DNA of 64,000 nucleotides from Adiantum capillus-veneris (taxonomy: Eukaryota > Streptophyta > Polypodiopsida > Polypodiales > Pteridaceae), in the NCBI GenBank assembly GCA_014529385.2, contig CM043958.1, positions 146,997,885 through 147,061,884 on the forward strand, written 5' to 3'. Shown here piece by piece: positions 12,286 through 22,412 of this stretch. The notes under the pieces are model-generated. The model had not been told where the DNA came from and searched no databases. It worked only from the letters and a program-made list of their open reading frames with translations. Made by a program: the position numbers and the translations under genes. Each line of letters starts with the position of its first letter. Position 1 is the first letter of the stretch.

Positions 12286-14486
12286 CCGTGGCATCCTCTC
12301 TATTGTGGACATGCATTTTAAGGTAAAGATGGTCCTCAATCTTCCCTTGTGGATGGATCTTGGAGTAATGATCAAATGGGCTTATACAATATTACTATCA
12401 TCAACCTGTATGGTCCTTGCTTGGCAGGAAAGGGCTTAACTATGGGAGGACCTAAAAGATATCCCTATTGATACGGAATGGCTCGTGGTGGGTGACTTCA
12501 ATATGGTGGAGAAGAGAAGGGACAAAATTGATACTTTAAACATGCTGGCTAGATCTAAAAGATCCAAATGGCTAAGCCTCTATGAGAAATGGGCATTGGT
12601 GGACATATGGAAGTTATGCCCTTGGAGCAGCATGCTCGGGTTCACATACACAAGCCTGCAATATGCCGGTATGGCATCTTGATTGGACCACTACTACTGT
12701 TCTCATCAAGCCGATTGGCTACCCTCATGGCTTGAATTGAAGGTAGTAACCTCACAGTATCTATCGTAGCACCTGCTGCTAAGCATAAAATTTAAAAAAA
12801 ACAAAGGAGAAGATCACCGACCCCAAGGTTCTAAGAGGCTACTTTTGATATGGGCTCACCTCTTTAACGACCCGCTCTTTAGAAGACTTGCCCTCAAATA
12901 TTTGAGCAAGTTTCAAAAAGATGTGGACTCAGGATTTGGGAAGCCCTAGGGCATGGGATACTTTGCCAAGAATATGAAAAAAGATATTAAAACTGTAGGC
13001 CGTATAAGAAAGAAGCACCAAGAGGAATGACTTAAACAACTCTCTAATGAAGTTGAGATTTCTAACCACCAAAAAATCAGGAAGGGTCTGCCTTAGAGGT
13101 AGATCACAGAAGATGTCTAGAAGCTAAAGCAAACTTAGCTGATCACTAACTCAAGGAGGTGAGGAAGGCTAGAATCCTATCAAGAGAAACATTTCTTCAA
13201 CCAAAGGAGGCCAACCATGCACACTTCTTTAGGGACCTCAAAGTCAAAAGAGATTGGGGCTTGTTCTACTCACCCACATATGTGGATGGAAAGGATATTA
13301 AGGATCATGATGAAATGGCTTGAGTGATGCTTAATCACCTAAGGTAGATCATAGGCCAGCCCAAGGACCACAACCCAAGGCCCACTCCCTTGAGATAGAT
13401 GACACTAGATCTACTCTTCTCGAGAGCATCAAAAGTACAATTTTCCCCTTTGGATCTAGCCTCCTGAGGATGAATGCTCTCTCATAGTACAAGCCTTGGG
13501 CAAAGAGAGGTCCCTTGGTTGGGATATTTTGACTACTAAGTTCTTCAAAGAATTTGGGATGATCTTAAGTCTCCTATTACAAGAATGGCTAACCAAGCCC
13601 TGGTTGATGGAGTCATGGACCTGAGCATTAAAAGAGGCCTCATCAAGCCTATCCTCAAATAAGTATGCTGCTCCCTACCTAAAGCATTGGTGCCCCATAA
13701 CAGTGATGTTTGTAGCCTACAAAAGTATCACCAAAATAGTAGCCCTCGGGCTCTCCTTCCTTATTGACAAAGTCCTCACATCCTACCAGCATGGATTCAT
13801 CAAGGGAAGGACAATTTATGATAACATTCTGGCAGCAATACACTCTTTCTGCTTTCACCAAGCAAGAGTGTATCCTAGTGCAGCTAGATCTAGATAAAGC
13901 CTATAATATAATCACATGGTCATTCATTGAAGATGTCATGAAGTCATTAGGTTTTGGGCCGCGGATGTGCTGGCTAGTTAGCACCCTTGGTGGTGGTAGC
14001 CAATCGAAGCTCCTTTCGAATGAGAGGATTGCGACTGCATTCAGGGTCAAAACATCTATAAAATAGGGCTACCCACTTGCCCCTCTAATGTTGATATAGG
14101 ATCCCATCTTCTGGTAACATACTTAAAGATAGAGCTGCTAAAGTGGAGATTCAAGGGCTGACTCTACCTAGCAACGACCAACTTTTGGCAAAGATTTTTG
14201 AGGATGACTCCTTGCTTTTTGTTAAAGCTTGCCTTGAGGTTATCAAGAAGGCTCTTGAAATTGTGCAACATATACCTTAGCTTTTGGGTCAAACTTTAGT
14301 GCTAAAAAATCAAGATCTCTCTCTCTCTCTCTCTCTCTGAGCGACTTGTTTGATCCAGCTATGTGGACCGAGGAGATAGTGTCAAAAGGGAAGATATTTT
14401 TGACACATTGGAGCCCCTTTGGGGGTGGACATAACTCACAAACAAATATATTTATGGGTTATAAAGAAAGTAAGGAAGAAGATGCA
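12285..14486 (+). pseudogene. L1-like LINE ORF2, left part (endonuclease and RT), split by a later insertion
   Basis: An endonuclease-like N-terminal part reads NITIINLYGPCLAGKGL (about 12390-12440), then EWLVVGDFNMVEKRRDK and MLGFTYTSLQ (12480-12660), the apurinic-endonuclease pattern of plant LINEs. After a decayed spacer come the RT landmarks FLIDKVLTSYQHGFIKGRTI (about 13759-13820), then DLDKAYNIITWSFIEDVMKS and VDITHKQ near 14425. Many stops and frame changes. The sequence halts at ATGCA (14482-14486), exactly at the LTR element, and continues at 51086. A short (CT)n lies at 14319-14338. Confidence 0.8.
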
Positions 14487-14684
14487 TGTTAACCCTCACA
14501 GCTCACGGACACCATATCACCTATGACGGACGTTGTATTATTTACTTGGTAGAGTCAGGTACCAGGCTTGTCGGTCCAATAGGGAAAGGGTAAGAGTGAT
14601 CGCCGATGAGAGGCGCACTCTAACTGGAACATTCAAGGGATTAGTTGGCTAAGCATGGGCGCCAAAGAGTCAATGGGGTGAGCT

Positions 14685-14694
14685 CATATAAAAG
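14685..14694 (+). promoter_or_regulatory. Putative LTR TATA box
   Basis: CATATAAAAG occurs in the LTR about 115 bp before the (GA)n tract, and again in the 3' LTR at about 50652-50661. Position and sequence fit a Pol II core promoter. Start site not known. Confidence 0.5.
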
Positions 14695-14800
14695 TCAACT
14701 AAACCTAAAATTCACTCATTCTCTCATTTGTGCAATTGAAGAGTGATCTTGCTCCATTTCCATCTTCTTCTTGTTCATCTCCTTGTGTCTGTGTGTATGC

Positions 14801-14917
<117 letters not shown>

Positions 14918-15158
14918 CGATCCAACATTGCGGCGGCACGACAGCGGCGAGGTGGTTGAGCGCGGCGTAGCAGCGTCTCCCTCTTCTTCTCGGCGAGGAA
15001 TCCTCCACGGCAGGAAGCGTAGAGAGGTGAGTGACACACCAATGCCATCTTTGAGCTTGCTAGTTTAGGCTTGTTGTGTGCTTGGATCCATTTGTGGCTC
15101 GTACATAGTGTATTGGCAAGTTCCTTGCATTGACACGTGCGACATACACGCACATTTT

Positions 15159-15176
15159 TGGTGCCGCTGCTGGGGA
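15159..15176 (+). promoter_or_regulatory. Primer-binding site, tRNA-Asp type
   Basis: TGGTGCCGCTGCTGGGGA begins 4 nt after the LTR end. It differs at two positions from TGGCGCCGTTGCCGGGGA-type sites (complement of the tRNA-Asp 3' end) known from Tat/Athila/Ogre elements, allowing for one further T/C change. Confidence 0.85.
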
Positions 15177-15303
15177 ATGCCATACACTAAGCTTGAATGG
15201 CACTCTATGCTTCTTTTGTGGTGCAATTTTAATTCTAGGAAAGGTAAGGAAGGAGGGTGTGTGTGTTGAGAAGAAGGATTTTGTGCTATACTGTGTATTT
15301 TTT

Positions 15304-15428
15304 TTTGTTGATGGAGTTTTCAAAGGTACTGTGTTTATTCTCTGTGTATTAAGGTTGTTAGTTTCCTTTGTTAATGGAGTTTTCAAAGGTACTGTGTTTA
15401 TTCTCTGTGTATTAAGGTTGCTAGTTTT
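15304..15428. repeat. 63-bp tandem duplication in the leader
   Basis: Two copies containing ATGGAGTTTTCAAAGGTACT follow each other at a 63-bp period in the region between the primer-binding site and gag. The leader 15177-15944 holds no gene; an A/T-rich stretch starts at about 15575. Confidence 0.85.
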
Positions 15429-15944
15429 CTGTGTAATGTAATGTACAGTAAGTAGGAAGTAGATCTGTGAGAGCTAATAGAGTGTGTTAGTGTGTAACAG
15501 TAGGTGTATTAGTTAGAAGTAGGTAGATAGAGTGTGTGTGTGCTCTCGCGCAGGCCGCAACGACCTTATCCTTGAAAAAAAAAATTTAAAATTTTTTAAA
15601 GGTAGGACCAGGATCGGGAATATCTCCCAGACCGAAGCCCAGACCCAAACCCAAGCTCACGCTCAGGCCTAGGCCTCAGTCGCCTTTTAAAATTACGAAT
15701 TTTAGCTTCACACGTAGCTAAAAAATTTTTTGAGGACCAACCGAACTTCAGATGCTCGAAAATTGTGCTGTAAAGCACACATCGACCCTCTAAGTGATAC
15801 GCTCGTTTCGAGCTATCACACACTTTAATAAAAAAAATCAAACATTAAAAAACATAAAAAACACGAGTGAAAACGGACGCTTAAGAAAGGTAAGCGGTTA
15901 ACCTTCGAGGTTATTCGCCGACGCTTGTAGGTTGCCAAAGGCAC

Positions 15945-17203
15945 ATGCATCTGCGCTCTGGTCATGTGCTAGAGACGAGGCAACTAGAGAGAATTTCGAC
16001 TTATGCGAGTTCTCAATATCCACCTACTTTAGGTTCCAGGCCCTCGATGGGGACCCAAGGTAGTACAAACCAAGACCCGAACATAGCCGCTAGTGACTCT
16101 TCCTCTGACTACGACGTCATGGATGGTTTCCCAATGCCTAATCCCGATAGCTCAAGCCAAGACTTGCATGCCATGGGCCCGCGGTCCGGGCCGATCGTGC
16201 TTAGCCGCCTGAAGGAAACTTTAGTAGAGCCACTCGCTCCGAACATGGAGCTAATGATGTAAATGAGGGGGGTGGGGAAGTAAATTCTCCATTCGTGACC
16301 AACGTAGACCCTATACCCTTAGAGAATGTGCACGTAAATACTTCATTCACTGCACCTCCTAACTCTTCAGAGTTATTTCCCTTCGAGGTCATATTACCCG
16401 ATGGTTATTACCCAGTGGTAGAAGCCTTGCCAAAGTGCAAGAGGTTGAGCGGTGTATCCTTGCAGCAAGGGAAAAGGAAATCGAGAGCTTACGCAAAGCG
16501 GCGCAACTAAGAGAATTAAAAGCGAAAGCCCCTATGTCAATATCCTTGCTAAGAGAGCAATCAAGTGCTCTTGACTTAGCAACCGCCCCCTAGAAAGCAA
16601 CATTGCATCTAGCTCAAAGGACACCCCTAGCACCTCAATCCTAGATAGAGCGTTCTTAAATGAGAACTGGGACTACGAACTACAAGCGAAAACTCTGAAC
16701 GGCCTATACACATGTCACACCTATCACGTGGGTTGGTTAGATGTCCTACAATCCACAATGGGTGCTACTAGTGTGGAGGATCAACAACAAAGAATTTGTG
16801 AGGTCATCCATAGGGTCATTGAGTTAGAGAGACTGAACAAGGGGATCAACATGCCTTCAACGGGTCTCATGAGATTCTTGGATACAGGAAAGTCTAAACA
16901 ACCGACCTTATCGCAAATGGAGACTCCCTCGGTAAGTCCAATGGATCCTCCATATGTTGTTTCGCCAGGGGTCTCCGTGCAATCTGAGCCCACAAGTGAT
17001 AGCTTCACCTTTCCAAGTCTAGCTCATCTTTCCCTTGATGACACCACAGCTACCATGCCTACCCCAATGATGGGCATGCCGAGAAACACGCCATGGACCT
17101 CATTTGTTAGTAAAGCACCGCTACATGGTAGCTCAATGCCTGCAACAGTACCTACAAGTGTGTACCAATCGTATACACCCATGGGTCATCGCACTCATCA
17201 TTA
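15945..17203 (+). pseudogene. Tat-like gag, N-terminal part, interrupted by a DNA transposon
   Basis: The first frame starts MHLRSGHVLETRQL, like other Tat/Athila gag proteins that begin with a basic RSG motif. It runs to 16262 and the reading continues after frame changes through 16295-16510 and 16728-17204. The last segment (DVLQSTMGATSVEDQQQR, then Pro/Ser/Thr-rich sequence) ends at the left end of the DNA transposon. Proline-rich gag sequence resumes on the other side at 26996. Frameshifts and stops make it non-coding as a whole. Confidence 0.75.
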
Positions 17204-17230
17204 GGGGAATTTTGAGGTCATTTTTGTGCC
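17204..17230 (+). repeat. Left terminal inverted repeat
   Basis: Pairs with 26967-26993, one mismatch in 27 bp. 17231-17577 is subterminal sequence with no gene. Confidence 0.92.
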
Positions 17231-17577
17231 TTTTAGCGTGTAGAGAGAGAGTGGTCTCAACCAATGGTTGAAGAGCTTCCGTTACGGAACCTCTATTTTT
17301 GAAAACTCACAAAAAAGCAAATATTCTATCTTTACCGCAACTTCGAGCTGGTAAATAGCAATGTAAACAAGTAAAAGTGCAAAGGCATTCAATAGTTGTC
17401 GCTTTTAGAAAGACGTACTTCTCATATTATATTGTTTTCATTTTGCACGTCATCATCATAAAACAACGTTTGGATTCTATCTCATGATCTTTTCCAGATT
17501 TGAACCGTTTTTTGCACATTCTGCTTATTCTTCTCTTGAACTCAGGCTAAACTTCTCTGCTCATTTCTTTTTTCACC

Positions 17578-18882
17578 ATGGAATCTTCATCACGATCAAA
17601 ACGACCAAGAACTTCCATTGAAGCCATTGTCACTTACAACACGACTGATCAAAATGGAGAATGGATTCCAATAACTATACACAAAGGAACGTGGATACTG
17701 ATGCAACAGAACAAGAGAATAAAGTCTTCCACCAAAAACTCTTTCTTGGCGGGATGGAAGGGTATTGTTAAAGATTTCAGCTTTGGCGACAACAAAAAAT
17801 CAATCAAAGAGGTGCTGGTGCAGCATGTGTACATGCATAAAGATATGCATATTGACTCAGAGAGTTCTGCTTTGCCATTACATAGACCAAACTGTAAGTC
17901 TCTTAACTTAAATCCTTATTTGTAATGCATGTTGTATAAGGTTATTTGTTGTACAGATTTGTATCCTTCAAACATTATGGAATGGCAGCCAGTAGAATGT
18001 GTTATAAATATTCTGGATGTGTGTCATGGATCAATTGGTGAAGAAATATACAAGGGAAGGACTAAGGGTTCACTGGCAGAGAATGGAATATTCTTCTTTG
18101 ACCATTATTATGTTCCACCTAGAAGGACTGGAGAACTTGGAGCCACAACCAAGCTAGACTTGCCTGATTTCAAAAGTGGAGAATGGTCACTCCCTAGCTC
18201 AAATACAAGTGAGGGCTACAGGTGCAAACTGTTTTGTGAGATTCAAAAGTTTTTGAAAGCAAACATAGCAAGCAAACAGAGTAGAATTTCTATATTCATG
18301 CCCATTACAGTTTTTGTAGACTTCTTCTCTAATGCTGAAGTCAGAAAATCTAGAACAATGTTTTCAGTGAAGACTTTAGACTCAGTAAATGTACTTGAAT
18401 TTGTGGATGAGGGTTGGAACACCAAAACAGTGAATGGAATCACTTGTAATGTGCAAGCTGGCTCAATTGCTTGCAAATACATGATAGGGACACAAAACTT
18501 CATTATGTCATTTTATTACAGAAGATGGCACTATGTTGGTGGTCAGCTAACTCCACTTGATCAAGACATGGAGGACTGCATTGACAGCCCAATAGAAGAC
18601 ATTGATATATGGGTAAACAATGAGCATCTATCAATTGTAAAGATAAGAGGCATGTGTAGCTTACATCAATTGAGATTGGACCTGCAAAATGATGAAATTA
18701 AACTGCCCACAACATTCTGCTTTCAAATAAATGGTGGAAAGGTAGCTGTTATCCCTAAAAGTCTCTTGTTCTCTTATTGGTTCTTTATTTAACTTGGACT
18801 GTTTTTGTAGGTATCAAAAAGGAATGAAAAGAGGCTACAATGCAAGGACATCTTGGATGGCATTGTACATTTGGTGCCTTAA
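17578..18882 (+). CDS. Transposon-borne 390-aa protein with a BAH-like N-terminal region
   Basis: Three exons: 17578-17893, 17957-18741 and 18811-18882. Both introns are GT-AG (63 and 69 nt), phases match, and the sum is 1,173 nt, which gives 390 aa plus stop. The start has a good context (CACCATGG). Residues about 36-130 read GTWILMQQ...GWKGIVKDFSFG...VEVLVQH-like strands, then HRPNYLYPSN and WQPVECVINILDV, then FFFDHYYVPPRR near 165. This order resembles a BAH domain, the chromatin-reading fold of ORC1 and plant EBS-type proteins. The match is by pattern only and is inference. The C-terminal 60 residues (IRGMCSLHQLRLDL, FCFQINGGKVSKR) look like a small ubiquitin-like or doublecortin-like fold, weaker still. 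It lies next to the left terminal repeat. No stop or frameshift interrupts it. Confidence 0.72.
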
Positions 18883-18900
18883 ACATCCTTCAAGGCAATT

Positions 18901-18990
18901 TTGTAACACATGACCTGCAAGGATCTTATTTTGTATCACATGACCTGCAAGGATCTTGTTTTGTATCACATGACCTGCAAGGATCTTATT
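18901..18990 (+). repeat. Three 30-bp tandem repeats in the 3' flank of the BAH-like gene
   Basis: CACATGACCTGCAAGGATCT recurs at an exact 30-bp period three times, directly after the stop codon of the upstream gene and before the convergent end of the H3-Ulp1 gene. Confidence 0.92.
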
Positions 18991-19209
18991 GAAATAAAGA
19001 TCTAAAAGGATCTTTATTTTGTTATTGAAATGCAACTTTTCCAAACATCAATGATTTTACTTCAATGATTTGATTTTATAACAGAGTCTTAAAACAAGGT
19101 GATCAAAATGTATTCAATTTCACATATTTGCAATTACATAGAATAGACAATTGGATACAAGTGGGAAGCTTGATACAAGTGGGCTACAATTAGAGTGGGC
19201 TACAAAAAG

Positions 19210-21303
19210 CTAGAATAGTTTTCTGCCAGGATTTTTCCTGTCCCTAGGGGACTTCCTTAATGGGGTTGGTGCTTTTGCAGTGGGCTCTTTTGTCATGGGA
19301 GATTTTCTTGTGGGCTCTTTGGCAGGAGGGCTTGAGGGCTGCTTCCTCTTTCTCTTATCATCCATCTCTTCACTTGCCTTTTCCTGCTCACCACTCTCTT
19401 CTTCCTCTTCACTTCCCTTTTCCTCTTCTAGTTTTGCTTTCCCCTTTGCCTTTTCTAGCTTTGCTTTCCCCTTCTCTTCAACATCATCATCTTTAAATAC
19501 CTCTTGCAGTTGTCCATTTGCTTCAATCATATACTTGATAATCTTTGCTCTTGTCAACCATACATGGTTCTCACTATAGCACTCTCTGTTGATCTATACA
19601 AGGCAATAGAAAGCAAGTTTTAGGAACAATAAAATGAGAAAAAATACAGCTGGCAAATATGAAATATGCTATACTTCTATATTCTGATTGTCATTGCAGT
19701 ATATGAAGTCCAAGAGGAGCTTGGCATTTGTCACTACCCTCCATCCACATGAATGGCTTTCAGGCTGGATTGGAACCTGCAACTCCTTACATGTATTTAT
19801 GGGAAAAAATATTTGAGGATAATCCATTGAAGTGAACAAAGCATAAAGAATTCCAACCTTCACAACTGAAAATAGGATTTTAGTCAGCATCTTTGGCATG
19901 GGTGGACAATTCTCCAGTGTCTCTATAAATCTTGTAGCAGCACTGTCCAAAATTCTTTATTAAAAGTATGTGCTTGAGGTTCTGCTTGTGGTTTACAAAA
20001 TGTGTCTGCTACTATACTTACAATTTTGCTTGACCATGTACTCCAGCAAGAGAATTGACAAAGTAGCATTTTCTTTTCACAATATCAATTGCAATTAAAC
20101 TCCAATGTGAGCTATAAAAACAAGCCTTAGTTAGCCTTCTAACATGAATTAGTAAATTCTCTTCACAAGGTGTAGGTAGGAAACTTACCTCTCATGATAA
20201 GGAATCAAGAAAATTTCACAGATTTCCAAGTCCACATGAGTCAACCACTTTGTGAGCTCTCTAATATTTGTCTCTGTCCTGAGAAAGTGGGAGATAGAAG
20301 GGTCTAAAAATTCCACCTTTTGTTGAAGGTCTGGCTCATATGTATGCATCATTAACCTGGTACAAGATATTGTTATATAAAGAGTTCTTGCTATAAAAAA
20401 AAATACAGAGGAAAACAAAAACAACCTGAGGCATGTGATAAGGAGTGGAGAATTCATCTCCTTGGTCCAGTCCTTGAGAATTTCCAAGGTCTCAGAGTCA
20501 AGTGAATTGTAATCCTCCCTAGGATCCTCCTCACTGAATAGAGCGACAACAAAACCAGTAGGATTGACACTCCTCAAGAGGGGCACTAGCTGAGGTTCCA
20601 ACAGGTCAAGCTCCTTTCTCTCTGCAATTTCCTTGTCTTCCTTTGCTCTCTTTTTCCTTTCCTTTTCCTCTTCTTCAGTAATATCAACTACTCCTACTTC
20701 AGGCTCCTTGGGCTTCCTCCATGGAGGAATGTTGAGAATATTAAAGGCCTTAATATCATGCATAGGGACAGGCTCCAACATTCTTGAAAACCTGTATCTC
20801 AGCCTCCTGAGAGTGATCATGTCTTTGTCCATCAAAGTAACCCTATGGGCATGAGCTGCACAGATATAGGCATCTTGGAAAAGCTCAATCATAAAGTCCT
20901 CAGAAGCCTCCTGGATACATGCCAATGCAGTTCTAGTCCACCTCATGTCAATCTTGTACTCCTCTGCAACTTGTCTGCATAGTCTTTGGAAGGGCAGTTT
21001 GGGAATTGCAAGATTGATGGCCTTTATGGCCTTCCTTATCTCTCTTAGACATTTGACCCCCTGCTTGAACTTTCTCTTTGTAAGGAGAGGCTTAAGATGC
21101 AGTGGCTTGGAAGCTTTCCTCTGATGTGTAGTTTTTCTTTTGCTTGGTTGAGGGTCAGGTGTGCTTGGTTTAGGGTCCTTCCTCTGAGATGTGCTCTTCT
21201 TTGGTTTGGAAGTACCAGCTGAAGCTTTGATAGGTTGAGCTTCTTCTTCATCTTTGGATAGAGGCTTATCAACCTTCCTTGTAGTCTTCTTGGTCCTTGC
21301 CAT
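19210..21303 (-). CDS. Histone H3-like / Ulp1 (C48) protease fusion, 595 aa
   Basis: Five exons on the minus strand: 21303-20426, 20356-20189, 20111-20022, 19942-19675 and 19593-19210. All introns are GT-AG (69-81 nt), phases fit, and the total is 1,788 nt. Residues 1-172 are H3-like. The tail starts MARTKKTTRK and is about 37 residues longer than in H3. Then come LREIRKAIKAI, KLPFQRLCRQVAEEYK, RWTRTALACIQEASEDF and CAAHAHRVTLMDKD, which align with the H3 fold without gaps at roughly half identity by eye. Residues about 173-290 are charged linker. Residues about 335-460 look like a Ulp1/SENP-type cysteine protease: FLIPYHESSHWSLIAID (His351), CYFVNSL (Asn368 where Asp is usual) and QPESHSCGW (Gln438, Cys444). 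The last 127 residues are acidic then Lys/Pro-rich, nuclear-signal-like. Likely a nuclear protein placed in or near nucleosomes with isopeptidase activity (inference). The start codon is fixed by the H3 tail. Confidence 0.88.
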
Positions 21304-22412
21304 CTTCAAAAGGGATAGGAATGATTGTTACACAACAAACATTAGTAAAAAAAGTAAACGATGTATATTTAATTTTTATTATTACTTTATCAAAGTAAAC
21401 TCCTCCTTTTCGACATAGTGGCACACATTTCCATACATACTGGAACACATTGCGGTGACACCCCGTACGCGAAATCACAAAGGGACCAATGTCCTCACAC
21501 TTTCGATGATCGCGCACGGGGTGACGGAGTGCCAAGCGGTACACAGAGGCATACATTGTATGCATGGTAAACTTCTCCTTGTGGAAATAGTGGCACACAT
21601 TCCGGTACACATCGTAAACACATTGCGGTGACACTCCGTACGCGAAATGACAAAGGGAGCACAGTCCTCACACTAGTGGCACACATTGCGGTACACATCG
21701 TAAACATGATCACACTTGTGGACATAGTGGAACACATTGCTTTGATACTCCGTACGCGAAATGACAAAGGGGGAAAAGTCTTCACACTTACGAATATCGC
21801 GCACGGGGTGACGGTCAAAGCGCTCAAAATTTTGGGTTGTGGAAGTGCGAGAACCGGGTAGAACCTCCTTCAAAATGCGCTTAGTTTGGGCTCTGAGGAG
21901 GTTTATATAGGGTGCTTTGCGCAAGTCCCTAGGCGCATACTAGCCGTTGGACCACACTTCGAGGCGGCAACCGATTTGCACACCCCCCGAGGCGGCGTTT
22001 TTGGCCATAAAAAGAACCTACCCAACCCGTTTTTTCGCTTATTGTCATTCACAAGGCTTCGAAATTAAGCCTCCAACCCTCCACGCGACACACCGCGACA
22101 CCCCGTGCACGATTTTGGGAGCCGTCGACCTCTTCCTAGCAATAGGAAATCGCGTACCAAGTGTCACTCCGTGCGCGTAGTTAGTGAGTGCCGAGTTTCT
22201 CTTAACCCCTCACAGTTCGCATAGCAAGTGACAAACTTAGCATGTGACAATTTTATGTAATTCTTTTTTGCTTGCACTTAATTTGTGCGCTTAATTTGCT
22301 TGACAATTTTATGCTTTTAATTTGTTTGTAGACTTGATATAAAGAAGGGTGGTTAATGTCTTGATAGACTTCTCTTTTCTCTTTTTCAGCTGAGCATTTG
22401 TGGATTGTCATA
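21304..22412. promoter_or_regulatory. Divergent intergenic region with repeated GTGACACCCCGTACGCG-type motifs
   Basis: This 1.1-kb stretch separates the start codons of the H3-Ulp1 gene (-) and gene 3 (+). The motif CCGTACGCGAAATGACAAAGG and close variants occur at about 21462-21484, 21636-21657 and 21750-21771. Inverted variants (CGCGCACGGGGTGACGG) are at about 21511-21527 and 21799-21814, with further forms at about 22094-22112 and 22164-22177. A second repeat, GTGGCACACATT followed by GGTACACATCGTAAACA, recurs at about 21418, 21590 and 21676. The region is unusually CG-rich for this element. A T-rich tract ending TTTTTCAG at 22381-22389 looks like a 3' splice site of a 5' UTR intron. Candidate shared promoter or protein-binding array. 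Confidence 0.6.

Noticed and set aside
20790-21100. Calling the H3-like domain a true CENH3
   Set aside because: Loop 1 lacks the CENH3 insertion and the first helices are H3-like; only scattered residues recall CENH3.
20790-21303. Ordinary host histone H3 gene
   Set aside because: It lies between transposon ends, has introns, a longer tail and an in-frame protease domain, and is about half identical to canonical H3.
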